From Capnocytophaga bilenii (GTDB taxonomy: Bacteria; Bacteroidota; Bacteroidia; Flavobacteriales; Flavobacteriaceae), in NCBI RefSeq assembly GCF_017565765.1, contig NZ_JAGDYP010000003.1, positions 62,001-126,000 on the forward strand: a DNA stretch of 64,000 nucleotides. Direction: 5' to 3'. The notes beneath the pieces were generated by a model. The model did no database searches. It had not been told where the DNA came from and saw only the letters and a list, made by a program, of their open reading frames with translations. This document shows, piece by piece, positions 27,607 to 36,350 of the stretch. The position numbers and the translations under genes are program-made. Numbering within the stretch: the stretch's first letter is position 1; every line of letters begins with the position of its first letter.

Positions 27607-27632
27607 TAATTCATCAATTATTGCTATTTTTG
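27602..27632 (+). promoter_or_regulatory. Promoter of the YhcG-like gene inside the invertible segment
   Basis: TTTG (27602-27605), a 19-bp spacer and TATTTTTG (27625-27632) match the Bacteroidota consensus exactly. It lies 28 bp upstream of the ATG at 27661, so the gene is independent of the segment's orientation. Confidence 0.7.
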
Positions 27633-27660
27633 TACCTAAATATCAGTATCTAAAAAAATT

Positions 27661-28701
27661 ATGAAAGATATTATAAATATCACCGACTATAAAGATTGGT
27701 TACAAAACCTAAAAGGGAAAATACAACAAAGCCAAATAAAAGCTGCTATTCAAGTAAATAGTGAGTTGTTACGCCTTTATTGGCAAATAGGGAAAGATAT
27801 TGTAGAAAAACAAGCACAAGCTAAATGGGGAGATGGATTCTTGCAAACTCTTAGTGCTGATTTATGTAAGGAATTTCCTACAATGAAAGGTTTTTCATAC
27901 AGAAACTTAAAATCAATACGACAATGGTATTTGTTTTATAGTCAGTTAGATATAATTGGGAAACAAGTTGTTTCCCAATTAGAAGTTTCTTTATTTAGCA
28001 TTCCTTGGGGGCATCATATAATGATTATGCAACGTTGTAAGAATACTCAAGAAGCTCTTTTCTATGTACATAAAACGATAGAAAATCATTGGAGTCGTTC
28101 AGTATTAGAGCATCAAATAGCAATAAACTTATATGTTCGGCAAGGTAAAGCAATTACAAACTTTCAACATCAATTACCTCCTGCTATGTCTGATTTAGCT
28201 CAAGAACTCACAAAAGACCCTTATATTTTTGATTTTCTGTCGATAACAGAAAATTATACCGAGAAAGAGCTCCAACAATATTTGGAGGATAATGTGACAA
28301 AGTTTCTGTTAGAGTTGGGTAAAGGATTCTGTTTCTATGGAAAACAAGTGCATATAAACGTAGGTGGAGATGATTTTTATATTGATTTGCTTTTCTATAA
28401 TGCTCATTTACATTGTTATGTAGTAGTAGAACTTAAAACTACAAAATTTAAGCCCGAACATATAGGACAACTGAAATTTTACGTTACAGCAGTAAATAAA
28501 CAATTGTGTACCGAAGGTGATGCTCCCACTATCGGGCTATTAATCTGCAAAGACAAAAATAATGTAATAGCTGAATATACTTTAGAAGATATACACAACC
28601 CCATAGGAGTTTCGTCATATAAATTATTTGATGAACTTTCAAAAGATTATCAATCATCTTTACCCAGTATTGAAGAAATTGAAAAACGATTGTTAGATTA
28701 G
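27661..28701 (+). CDS. YhcG/DUF1016 family PD-(D/E)XK nuclease
   Basis: 346 residues. The N-terminal domain (about 15-150) has the DUF1016 pattern (VNSELLRLYWQIGKDIVEKQ, GFSYRNLKSIRQWYLFY, LEVSLFSIPWGHHIMIMQR). The C-terminal nuclease fold has D242 (DDFYIDLLFYN), E257 and K259 (VVVELKTTKF), the PD-(D/E)XK triad. Such proteins often sit within R-M loci; their function is not settled. It lies wholly within the invertible segment, with its own promoter and a terminator at 28705-28740. Confidence 0.9.
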   Translation: MKDIINITDYKDWLQNLKGKIQQSQIKAAIQVNSELLRLYWQIGKDIVEKQAQAKWGDGFLQTLSADLCKEFPTMKGFSYRNLKSIRQWYLFYSQLDIIGKQVVSQLEVSLFSIPWGHHIMIMQRCKNTQEALFYVHKTIENHWSRSVLEHQIAINLYVRQGKAITNFQHQLPPAMSDLAQELTKDPYIFDFLSITENYTEKELQQYLEDNVTKFLLELGKGFCFYGKQVHINVGGDDFYIDLLFYNAHLHCYVVVELKTTKFKPEHIGQLKFYVTAVNKQLCTEGDAPTIGLLICKDKNNVIAEYTLEDIHNPIGVSSYKLFDELSKDYQSSLPSIEEIEKRLLD

Positions 28702-28704
28702 AAT

Positions 28705-28740
28705 AAATAGCGTACAGCAAGGAGCACTATACGCTATTTT
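28705..28740. terminator. Bidirectional terminator between YhcG and the R-M gene
   Basis: Perfect 10-bp stem AAATAGCGTA / TACGCTATTT with a 16-nt loop, and A/T runs on both sides. It is 3 bp from the stop codons of both convergent genes. Confidence 0.85.
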
Positions 28741-28742
28741 TA

Positions 28743-31700
28743 CTATTCCATAGGTCTTATCATTTTCTCAATATAGACTATTTCTTCAGGGGTAAGCCCA
28801 TATTTCTTATATAGTTTTTCATCTGTCCATTCTTCATCAAAGTTTTGTTGAGGTACAAATTGATAAAACTCTTTGGTTGAGTGTTGGGTATTTTTCTTTA
28901 AAGTTAAGCAGAAATGTAGAAATTTAGTCCCTATATATTGCATTACATTCTCACACTGTTTTTTAGTAGCAAAAGGACCTATTACTAAGTAGGTTTCTGT
29001 GCAACAAGAATTAGGCTCCGCATAAATAGGATTAACTTTATCAGTCTTGCTATCTCCACTTCCTATGGCATAAGGAACTATTACCTTGTGTTCTTTTATC
29101 CAATGTTGATTTTTTAAAACTTCTTCCTTCTTAATATATCCAACTCCTCCATTTACATAGATTTTAATAGCTCCTTCAAATGGTTCACTTTCTCCTTTAA
29201 AATAGGTTCTTAATCCAAAAGGCTTTGCAGAACTCATCAATTCACTAAAACTTTTTTCATTAAAAGATTGTATTTTTCTCAGAATAGGAATAGCTTCATT
29301 ATATCTGATAAAAACATCTGCATTATTTTCTTTAAGAGGGCGCTTCAATGCTGACACACAGACTCCATTTTCATAAGTTCTAATAAGACAATCTCCTTTA
29401 TATTCCTTATCCCAAAGAAAATAATTAACACCTCCTTTGATTTCTATTGAAGGAAATATCTCTGAAGCATTGGGATAATCGTGTATTGCTTTTATTCGTT
29501 TATCTTTAAGCATTGCTTTGCGAAAATCATCTAACCCTTTGCCACCAGCGAACCACCTACTAGGGGTAATCATACTAATGTATTTAGGATTGAGTTTCAT
29601 AGCTTGTTGAATAAACAACTGATAAATAGGCTTTGCACTAGCTTGTGCCCCTCCGTCCATTACCTGATAAGGTGGATTTCCTATAATAGTGTCTATCTTC
29701 ATATATTCTTTATCGTTAAAATGCCAAAAGCGTTTGCCATCGTGTAGCATATTTACTACGCTTTCGGGCTGTTTACTAATGTTTTCTATAAGTTCAGGAT
29801 AGTATTCTGCACGTACGGTAGTCTCTCTAAAGCCTGCCAATGTACGTTTGGTTATACTGCGTGCCATTGGGGTTTTACACACTACTAATATATTCTCTTC
29901 AAGGGTTGCATCCCATAATTGCAAGGCTAATTGCCTACCTACTTCCTCTCTGTACTTTTTCTTAGCTTCTTCTATACGAGAGCGATAGATATTATAGGCA
30001 GCATATAAAGGGTATAGCCCACTCTTCGAGTTGATTTCTAAAATCACATTCTTAGGGGTAAATACCTCCTCTGTTACCCCTTCTTGGGTTACATAGCGCG
30101 GCACATCTAAGGGCTGCTCAAAATTCTTATCCATAAAACAATAGCCTCCTAAGCAATCCGACAGATGCCTATTCACTACCCGCCAAGGAGTAAGTACTGT
30201 TTCTTTATCAGGATTGCGAAAAGTAGCAAAGATAGCCGCTATCCTACTAATACGCTCTTCTATGGTAAACTTATCAGCCATACGTGCCATTTCGCGTATA
30301 CGCTTACCTGCCTCTCGAAAAATATCAGAGTCGTAATAACGCTTAAAGCGTCTAAAAACTTCTTTAGTTACCCCACGTGGCATAAACTCCTCCCACGAGG
30401 TGTCGTCTACTAATTTTTCAAAGTTGTCAAGGGTGAGTTCTTCGTCTTCATTAGTGATTTCAGCCCCGTAGAGTAAGAGCGGCATACGGATAGAAATACC
30501 GCGTAGTATGGCTATTGCTTCGCGTCTTTGGTCGCCAAGAGCTTTGAGTTGTTCTAAACGTTCGGCTTCTTCAGTAGTAAGGTCTTTTTTCTTTTTTTTC
30601 TCCAAACGTTCTTTTTCAGCGTGGAGTTCGTTGTTGAGCCCCTGTTTGTTAATATCAATATCTCCAGGACGGGGCATTGCTTTGGTTTTTCCGATAGTAG
30701 CCCTCAAATTGCTAAAATCTTTGAGTTCTACTTCGGTAAGTTTAAGCAGTTCGTCATTGTAGAGAGCTCCATCTTCAAAACCACATTGCACTACTTTTTC
30801 TATCTGCGCTCGTTTCAGTTGCCCGAGCATTGTTTTTACATCATAAGGCTTCATTTGGCTACCTTCAATAGCTATTATAGGGCAGAAGTTCAAAAAATCG
30901 CCTAATATTTTACGGTCTTCTTCAGTTTGTTTACCTGCTTTAGCCGATACTTTAGCACTTTCAGCTAATACACGTAATGTTCTGTCAGGAGCAAAATCAA
31001 AAGCATAACAATCGGTTTTCATTCGTCCATTGTGCGTGTAAGGTGTTTGCACACGGAAGATTGTTTGCATATAGCTCGCCGCTGAGGTACTATAAGCTCC
31101 TGCCATCATAAATACCCCCGTCCAAGGCTTGATACTCACCCCTGTAGTGAGTCGCCCACACGAAAGAGTAATAGTATAAGTTTGGTCAGAATCTTTTCCA
31201 ATAGCTTTTTCTACTAAATCCAATGCATCTCTGCTTTCTTCTTCTTCATCGCCATCGCCTGCTACATTCACTACTTTGAAAGCCCCAAATATAGGATGAT
31301 TCTGCAACTTAGCACTGAGGGATTTAGCGGCTTTTACCCCTGGCAATATCCAGAGCGTATGACGGAAAATCTTGCGAAAAGTATCATTAGCATAAGGGTA
31401 AAAACTCTCACTATCGTCACAAAGCAAAGTTAAAAAGCGGTCAATATCTTTGTCGTGTACAAAAGTACCATCTTCTCGGGTACGGAAGAACTCACGGAAG
31501 TTAAACGCTTTTTCATCATCGCTATACTCACTCATCAGCCTGCCCAAATCGTAGGTGTAAATATGAATAGCAGGTAGTGCAGCATAAGGATTAGTATCTC
31601 CCAAATGCGTAATTTCCCAATCTATCTTAGCTTTTTGCTCCATTACATAATCCCAGGTAAAGATTTCCTCTTCCTTGTGGTCATCAAGCAGATTGAAAGG

Positions 31701-32636
31701 AGTACCCGAAAGACGCAATATTTTAGTATTACTACCTCTTAGGTGCGCAATCACGGATTGTCCTAATTCAGTTTGAGTACCTTCGTGTGCCTCATCTACT
31801 ATCAAAAAGTCCCAAGTAGTAGAGAAAAGTTCATTGTTTTTATCAAATTTACCACCAACTTCTTTAGAGCCCCGCATATCTTGCATCGAGGCAAAATACA
31901 CATAATTACCCCCTTCGTTTGCAAGTTTTTCCAATGAAGCAAAATCATTTTCTCCTTTAGCTTTAGAACCATAGTAATAATTAGGACTATCATAGAAGAT
32001 TTTCCTGAAATCTTCATACCAACCCGCATCTACTACTGGTCGGTGGGTTACGATAAGGGTACGCTTCATTTGTAAGTTTTTAGCTACTTGTAGCGCACAG
32101 AGTGTTTTCCCAAAGCGCATTTTAGCATTCCATAGCATCTGCGCCCCTTTTTTAAACTGCTTTTCAGTACGTTCTATAGCATCAGCTTGCTCGGGGCGAA
32201 AAATGATAGGGTTTTCAGTAGTGCTAATATCCTCCGTTTTTAGACTTTTTCTACCTTGTTTTACAGCAGCAATAGCTTTTATAGCCGTTGCCAGGTCGCA
32301 ACAGTACCATTCAGTAGCCCCTTTGAAAGCCTTTTTCTTTACTCCAGAACGTTCTAATACAGAGTGAACCTCCTTATCATTAAAGAGACCTATCTTTCCC
32401 TCACGAGAAAACAGAGTGAGTTCAGTGTGTAACAATTGGTAACTGATACCGGCGGTTTGGGTATATTGCTTAATACGGTTATGAGCGGCATTATTTAGTT
32501 CTTTGCAATTAGCCTCGGGCAATCCATTACCGTTAAAAGTAGTTTCACCTATCTTTACGCAGTCGCTATGAGCTTCATCGGCAATGGTAAAGATATAAAT
32601 TAAGCGAGGTTTTAGAGAAAGTTCAAATGTAGCCAT
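28743..32636 (-). CDS. GIY-YIG/helicase/adenine-methylase restriction-modification protein
   Basis: 1297 residues. Residues 10-125 look like a T5orf172/GIY-YIG nuclease (LIYIFTI, CVKIGET, GATEWYCCD). A superfamily 2 helicase follows: Walker A NAKMRFGKT (170-178), DEAH (281-284), SGTPF (310-314), motif VI-like QTIFRVQT. Residues about 880-990 resemble an Eco57I-type methylase: ILEINSKSGLYPLY in motif I position, and motif IV GNPPY (986-990). The last 300 residues are the probable target-recognition part. Restriction, translocation and methylation therefore sit in one chain. The NPPY codons lie in the right inverted repeat, so everything after about residue 993 can be exchanged with the cassette at 26528-27562. 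ATG 32636 is 36 bp from the divergent companion gene. Confidence 0.88.
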   Translation of the reverse strand: MATFELSLKPRLIYIFTIADEAHSDCVKIGETTFNGNGLPEANCKELNNAAHNRIKQYTQTAGISYQLLHTELTLFSREGKIGLFNDKEVHSVLERSGVKKKAFKGATEWYCCDLATAIKAIAAVKQGRKSLKTEDISTTENPIIFRPEQADAIERTEKQFKKGAQMLWNAKMRFGKTLCALQVAKNLQMKRTLIVTHRPVVDAGWYEDFRKIFYDSPNYYYGSKAKGENDFASLEKLANEGGNYVYFASMQDMRGSKEVGGKFDKNNELFSTTWDFLIVDEAHEGTQTELGQSVIAHLRGSNTKILRLSGTPFNLLDDHKEEEIFTWDYVMEQKAKIDWEITHLGDTNPYAALPAIHIYTYDLGRLMSEYSDDEKAFNFREFFRTREDGTFVHDKDIDRFLTLLCDDSESFYPYANDTFRKIFRHTLWILPGVKAAKSLSAKLQNHPIFGAFKVVNVAGDGDEEEESRDALDLVEKAIGKDSDQTYTITLSCGRLTTGVSIKPWTGVFMMAGAYSTSAASYMQTIFRVQTPYTHNGRMKTDCYAFDFAPDRTLRVLAESAKVSAKAGKQTEEDRKILGDFLNFCPIIAIEGSQMKPYDVKTMLGQLKRAQIEKVVQCGFEDGALYNDELLKLTEVELKDFSNLRATIGKTKAMPRPGDIDINKQGLNNELHAEKERLEKKKKKDLTTEEAERLEQLKALGDQRREAIAILRGISIRMPLLLYGAEITNEDEELTLDNFEKLVDDTSWEEFMPRGVTKEVFRRFKRYYDSDIFREAGKRIREMARMADKFTIEERISRIAAIFATFRNPDKETVLTPWRVVNRHLSDCLGGYCFMDKNFEQPLDVPRYVTQEGVTEEVFTPKNVILEINSKSGLYPLYAAYNIYRSRIEEAKKKYREEVGRQLALQLWDATLEENILVVCKTPMARSITKRTLAGFRETTVRAEYYPELIENISKQPESVVNMLHDGKRFWHFNDKEYMKIDTIIGNPPYQVMDGGAQASAKPIYQLFIQQAMKLNPKYISMITPSRWFAGGKGLDDFRKAMLKDKRIKAIHDYPNASEIFPSIEIKGGVNYFLWDKEYKGDCLIRTYENGVCVSALKRPLKENNADVFIRYNEAIPILRKIQSFNEKSFSELMSSAKPFGLRTYFKGESEPFEGAIKIYVNGGVGYIKKEEVLKNQHWIKEHKVIVPYAIGSGDSKTDKVNPIYAEPNSCCTETYLVIGPFATKKQCENVMQYIGTKFLHFCLTLKKNTQHSTKEFYQFVPQQNFDEEWTDEKLYKKYGLTPEEIVYIEKMIRPME
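29660..29696 (-). repeat. Right inverted repeat inside the R-M gene
   Basis: 37 bp, inverted partner of 26540-26576 with one mismatch. On the minus strand it encodes residues 981-992 of the R-M protein including NPPY. Together the two repeats bound a 3.08 kb segment. Confidence 0.9.
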
Positions 32637-32672
32637 ATTAGGTATAATTTATATTATAGGAAATACCGAATA

Positions 32673-33671
32673 ATGGCTAATGATATAGATATAAGCGAAA
32701 ATGAACTTCTTCAACAATCAAAAGAAGTTCTTGAGCTTTTGTTAAAAGACCACACTACTCAAAAAAATATTTTTTGGGCAACCAATAGTTATGCAGTTTA
32801 TGGTGAAGGATATACTTTTTTTGAGGCTATTACCATAGAACGAATTACAGGAGAAAAAGGATTAATGATACGCCCAAGAGCTGCTAAATCTAAAGGAGAA
32901 CAAACAGAACGTACCAAAGGAATGGCAGAAGTGTTTACCCCCTCGTGGGTGTGCAATGCTCAAAATAATTTAGTAGACGAAGCGTGGTTTGGGCGTAAAG
33001 ATGTTTTTAATATTGAAGATACCGATAAACATACTTGGAAATCTGTAGAGACTCCTATTGCTTTTCCTGAAGGGAAAACGTGGAAAGATTACGTGCGCGC
33101 TACCCGAATAGAGTTAAGTTGCGGAGAGGCACCATACTTGGCAAGTCGTTACGATACTACAACGGGAACATTTATTCCTCTTGAACAACGTATTGGAATG
33201 TTAGACCGAAAACTTAGGGTAATTTCTGAAAACACTACCTCTTCAGGCGAATGGCTTGAAATGGCACAAGAGGCTTATAAAAACATTTACGGATTTGAAT
33301 GGCAAGGTGATAACCTACTATTAGCTCGGGAATCATTATTAGTTTCATTTATAGAGTATTACGAAGCTAAGTTTGGTAAGCGTCCTTTAGAAAAATCTAT
33401 TAAATATATTGCCTACATTATTTCTTGGAACTTATGGCAAATGGACGGACTTAAAGGAGTTATACCTTGTAGTTGTAAGCATAACATTACAGAAATGGGA
33501 TTTGACATATACGGACAACAAGAAAAAAGAAGAATTACTTGTAACGGTTGTCAAAAAGAAATATTTAAGGAACATAATGGTATTTACTGCCAGATAAGAG
33601 ACTGGGGTAACAAAGATCCTGATACTAGTAAAAATAACCGAAAAATAAGATTTGTTGATTTGATTAAATAA
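32673..33671 (+). CDS. Companion methylase-like protein (restriction subunit M type)
   Basis: 332 residues. The motifs EVFTPSWVC (92-100, motif X-like) and RIELSCGEAPYLASRYD (motif I-like SAM pocket with PY) are seen, then GMLDRKLRVISE, GFEWQGDNLLLARESLL and IISWNLWQMDGLKGV. No NPPY-type motif IV is present. The C-terminus has CxxxCK and CNGCQ pairs, possibly a zinc knuckle. Proteins of this kind are annotated as restriction endonuclease subunit M and accompany large helicase-methylase genes. It is divergent from the large gene with only 36 bp between the starts, so expression is probably coordinated. It may complement or regulate the partner; not established. Confidence 0.8.
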   Translation: MANDIDISENELLQQSKEVLELLLKDHTTQKNIFWATNSYAVYGEGYTFFEAITIERITGEKGLMIRPRAAKSKGEQTERTKGMAEVFTPSWVCNAQNNLVDEAWFGRKDVFNIEDTDKHTWKSVETPIAFPEGKTWKDYVRATRIELSCGEAPYLASRYDTTTGTFIPLEQRIGMLDRKLRVISENTTSSGEWLEMAQEAYKNIYGFEWQGDNLLLARESLLVSFIEYYEAKFGKRPLEKSIKYIAYIISWNLWQMDGLKGVIPCSCKHNITEMGFDIYGQQEKRRITCNGCQKEIFKEHNGIYCQIRDWGNKDPDTSKNNRKIRFVDLIK

Positions 33672-33722
33672 TATAAATTATCGGTGCAAATATAGTAATA
33701 ATTAATGAATTACGCCTGCCTT

Positions 33723-34613
33723 TTACTCGCTTACGGCAAAAGTATTGCTATGTGCACGGAGGATGTGCCTTAGCTGGGGCGAATAGCCTCCGCCCATAGC
33801 GCACTGCACGGGCAACTGATGTACCTTGCACTGCTGGAAAACAAACTTGTCGCGCTCGGCACAGCCTTCAACACTAAGGGATAGCTTGCCGAGCTTGTCG
33901 GTGGCTAATACATCTACCCCCGACTGGTAGAACACAAACTGCGGCTGATGCTGTGCTATCAGCTGGGGTAAGGTATCTTGCAAAATGCGCAAATATACCT
34001 CATCGGTAGTGCCGTTGGGTAGGGGGATATCAAGAGAAGATTGTTCTTTTTGGAAAGGATAATTGTGCTGGGCGTGCATTGAAAAGGTAAACACGCGGGG
34101 GTCATTAGCGAAGATTTGGGCAGTGCCATTGCCCTGATGTACATCTAAATCGACTATTAGGATACGCTGCACCGCCGTATGTGCTAACAAATAGCCTGCT
34201 GCTACGGCTTGGTCGTTCAGCATACAGAAGCCTTCACCTCTATCAGAAAAAGCGTGGTGTGTGCCTCCGGCTATATTAAAAGCCACTTGCTGGTGTTGCA
34301 GTGCCCAAAGTGCCCCATCGATAGTGCCTTGTACGAGAGTGAGTTCGCGCTCTACGAGTTGCTCATTTTGCACAAACCCTATGGGCAGCGCTTCTTGGTG
34401 GGTGAGTTGCAGATGAATAAAACGATGTACGTAATCGGGGTAATGTACTAAGCAGAGGCTTTGAGGGCTTGCTTTTTGGGGTGTATGAAAATCCGTAGGC
34501 TGGGCAATGCCTTCGTACAGCAATTGTTGCGGCAGGAGGGCGTATTTGAGCATCGGGAAGCGATGGTTATCGGGTACGGGGTGATTGTATATAGGGTGAT
34601 AAGCAATATACAT
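33723..34613 (-). CDS. Histone-deacetylase-superfamily amidohydrolase
   Basis: 296 residues with HDAC/AcuC motifs: GGTHHAFSDRGEGFCMLND (His-His dyad and Cys/Asn loop), LIVDLDVHQGNGT (zinc ligands Asp and His), and FYQSGVDVLATDKLG with the third ligand Asp. Likely a zinc-dependent deacetylase of small acetylated substrates or proteins. Its ATG overlaps the NadR-like gene's stop codon by one base. Confidence 0.9.
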   Translation of the reverse strand: MYIAYHPIYNHPVPDNHRFPMLKYALLPQQLLYEGIAQPTDFHTPQKASPQSLCLVHYPDYVHRFIHLQLTHQEALPIGFVQNEQLVERELTLVQGTIDGALWALQHQQVAFNIAGGTHHAFSDRGEGFCMLNDQAVAAGYLLAHTAVQRILIVDLDVHQGNGTAQIFANDPRVFTFSMHAQHNYPFQKEQSSLDIPLPNGTTDEVYLRILQDTLPQLIAQHQPQFVFYQSGVDVLATDKLGKLSLSVEGCAERDKFVFQQCKVHQLPVQCAMGGGYSPQLRHILRAHSNTFAVSE

Positions 34614-35170
34614 TACAAAGAAGGCATTTCGAGGTGCATATTTACGACTTCCATACGCTCTTGAAGGTCTCCTTTCAGAACGGTGTAGGGGAAGCCGTAT
34701 TCGAGTAGTTTTTGTTGGAAGAAATCGAATATTTCGGCGCGGTTGTGAGGGCGGTCGCGCAGGTCATCGGCTACCCAAGGGGTATCTATATACGTAAGAA
34801 AAATATGCTGATAGTGTGTAGTTTCCAAAGCACGCTCTATGGGTGCTGGGCATCTGTTGTAATAGTAATGGGCATAGATAGCGAGCTCTATAAGGCAAGT
34901 ATCGCAAAAGAGGTAATGGTGTGCTTTTGCAGCAGCCTCTGCTTCCAATTGTAGTTGCCCTTTGGCTATAGGCAGCAAATCTGCCCAAGTGCAGGTTTGC
35001 TTGAAGATATCCCATTTTTGTTGCAGATAGAGGCGCATATACTCTGGCACCCATTGGGTGTTGTGGTACTGAGCCAGCTGCTCGCTAAGGGTTGTTTTAC
35101 CGGTACTTTCGGGACCTACAAAAGCTACTTTGATAAGCTCATTAGTTCCTGTTGTAATTTTCGTCTCCAT
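34613..35170 (-). CDS. NadR-like ATP-binding kinase (ribosylnicotinamide kinase type)
   Basis: 185 residues. P-loop VGPESTGKTTLSEQLA (about 17-32), then WVPEYMRLYLQQ, FCDTCLIELAIYAHYYY and DTPWVADDLRDRP match the AAA_28/NadR C-terminal kinase family that phosphorylates nicotinamide riboside. The adenylyltransferase domain of full NadR is missing. It overlaps the end of pnuC by 46 bp, since no later start exists before the P-loop, so the pair is coupled: uptake by PnuC then trapping by phosphorylation. Confidence 0.85.
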   Translation of the reverse strand: METKITTGTNELIKVAFVGPESTGKTTLSEQLAQYHNTQWVPEYMRLYLQQKWDIFKQTCTWADLLPIAKGQLQLEAEAAAKAHHYLFCDTCLIELAIYAHYYYNRCPAPIERALETTHYQHIFLTYIDTPWVADDLRDRPHNRAEIFDFFQQKLLEYGFPYTVLKGDLQERMEVVNMHLEMPSL

Positions 35171-35784
35171 TCTAAATATCCCATTATTGCAATGATTGTA
35201 AATAATAAATACTGAAATGAGGTGAATACCATTCCTTTTATGTAGTATAGCGGTATAGAAATGAGGTCGCCTACAATCCAGAAAATCCAGTTTTCAATTT
35301 TTCGTTTAGCCATTAACCACATTCCTACAAGGAAGATAGCGGTAGTAAAAACATCTACGTATTCTGTAGGCAAAAAATTGTGAAAGCCGAGTGTAACGCC
35401 TTGCAAACTAAAGTCGTTCTTGATAAATGGCTTGAGGTAGTAAATGCTGATAACGAAAGCGAAACTAAAGACGGCGAGTAGAGCAGCTGTTTTCCAATCG
35501 GCGGGGGTAGTACGGCTGATAGTGATAATGTTATCTTTTGCATTGCGCGCCCAAAGTACCCAGCCGTAAATACTCATAATAGTATAATACACATTGATGA
35601 GCATATCGCCCCAGAGCACATAGTGCCATAGCAGGTATACAAACAGCATTGTGCTGATGATACCTGTGGGATAGACCCATATATTTCCTTTTCTGGCATA
35701 CCATACACTTAGGAAGCCAAAGATAACGCCTATAATTTCGAGTACTACCAAGTGGGTAGGTACTCCATCGTATTGGTTGAACAC
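35125..35784 (-). CDS. PnuC-family vitamin transporter
   Basis: 219 residues with seven hydrophobic segments and the PnuC-like stretch INVYYTIMSIYGWVLW. PnuC proteins move nicotinamide riboside by facilitated diffusion with trapping by a kinase, which suits the overlapping NadR-like gene. Bacteroidota also have thiamine-specific members (PnuT), and a thiamine-binding protein gene lies 15 bp upstream, so substrate is undecided between the two. No TPP riboswitch was recognised upstream. Confidence 0.88.
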   Translation of the reverse strand: MFNQYDGVPTHLVVLEIIGVIFGFLSVWYARKGNIWVYPTGIISTMLFVYLLWHYVLWGDMLINVYYTIMSIYGWVLWARNAKDNIITISRTTPADWKTAALLAVFSFAFVISIYYLKPFIKNDFSLQGVTLGFHNFLPTEYVDVFTTAIFLVGMWLMAKRKIENWIFWIVGDLISIPLYYIKGMVFTSFQYLLFTIIAIMGYLEWRRKLQQELMSLSK

Positions 35785-35799
35785 AATTAAAGAATTATT

Positions 35800-36060
35800 T
35801 TAGAAAAAAGGCACGTAATCCTGCCTGTTTGATTTTACAATTTTCACGTACAGCAATCCGTTGTCAATAAGCTCAAGAGCTTCTTCCATTTCGGCAGTGA
35901 GCAGTTGCATTACTTTGTGGTATTCGCCATATACTTGGGTACTTAGAGGGTTTTCTTTTACTACAAACCCTGATGTGCGTAGTTTTTTGATAAAGCGAAT
36001 GATGTGCTCTTCAAAGTCGTCCTGTAGCGGACTAAAGGTTAGTTCTACTGATATATCCAT
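35800..36060 (-). CDS. Thiamine-binding (MTH1187/YkoF-like) small protein
   Basis: 86 residues matching the ferredoxin-like thiamine_BP family: MDISVELTFSPLQDDFEEHI, FIKKLRTSGFVVKENPLSTQ, VYGEYHKVMQLL. Relatives bind thiamine or related pyrimidines in the cytoplasm. It directly precedes pnuC in the same direction. Function inferred from family pattern only. Confidence 0.75.
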   Translation of the reverse strand: MDISVELTFSPLQDDFEEHIIRFIKKLRTSGFVVKENPLSTQVYGEYHKVMQLLTAEMEEALELIDNGLLYVKIVKSNRQDYVPFF

Positions 36061-36146
36061 TTTTTAGTTGTTAGGTATACGAGCCGTACGGGCACGTTGG
36101 TTATTGTTATAATTTTATTGTCTACAATTTTGCAAAGTGAGTAATA

Positions 36147-36180
36147 AAAAAACCTTAATTCAGTAGTGAATTAAGGTTTT
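36147..36180 (-). terminator. Terminator after tRNA-Leu
   Basis: Hairpin AAACCTTAATTCA / TGAATTAAGGTTT with a GTAG loop, flanked by an A-run that becomes the U-tract on the minus strand. It lies just past the tRNA 3' end. Confidence 0.85.
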
Positions 36181-36185
36181 AACAG

Positions 36186-36267
36186 TGCGGGTGAAGGGAC
36201 TCGAACCCCCACGCCGTGAAGCACTAGATCCTAAGTCTAGCGTGTCTACCAATTTCACCACACCCGC
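36186..36267 (-). tRNA. tRNA-Leu (UAG)
   Basis: 82 nt folding as a class II tRNA: acceptor GCGGGTG / CACCCGC with discriminator A, a D-arm with GTGAAATTGGTAGACAC, anticodon stem CTAGA / TCTAG around CTTAGGA (anticodon TAG), variable arm TGCTTCACGGCGT, and T-arm GGGGGTTCGAGTCCC. No CCA is encoded. The promoter at 36297-36327 and the terminator at 36147-36180 make it a single-gene unit. Confidence 0.97.
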
Positions 36268-36296
36268 AGATGATGAACTTTCAATGATTGACGGTG

Positions 36297-36327
36297 CAAA
36301 GGTACAACATTTTTTTAAACTTGCAAG
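36297..36327 (-). promoter_or_regulatory. Promoter of tRNA-Leu
   Basis: Minus strand: CTTG (36324-36327), 19-bp spacer, TACCTTTG (36297-36304), 29 bp upstream of the tRNA 5' end. Confidence 0.7.
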
Positions 36328-36350
36328 TTTTTTGTCAATTTTTTTTTAAT

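Noticed and set aside
32645-32670. Third recombination site upstream of the R-M gene (ATTATAGGAAATACC resembles the repeat core)
   Set aside because: Only about 13 bases match and the rest of the 37-bp repeat is absent; likely chance in AT-rich DNA.
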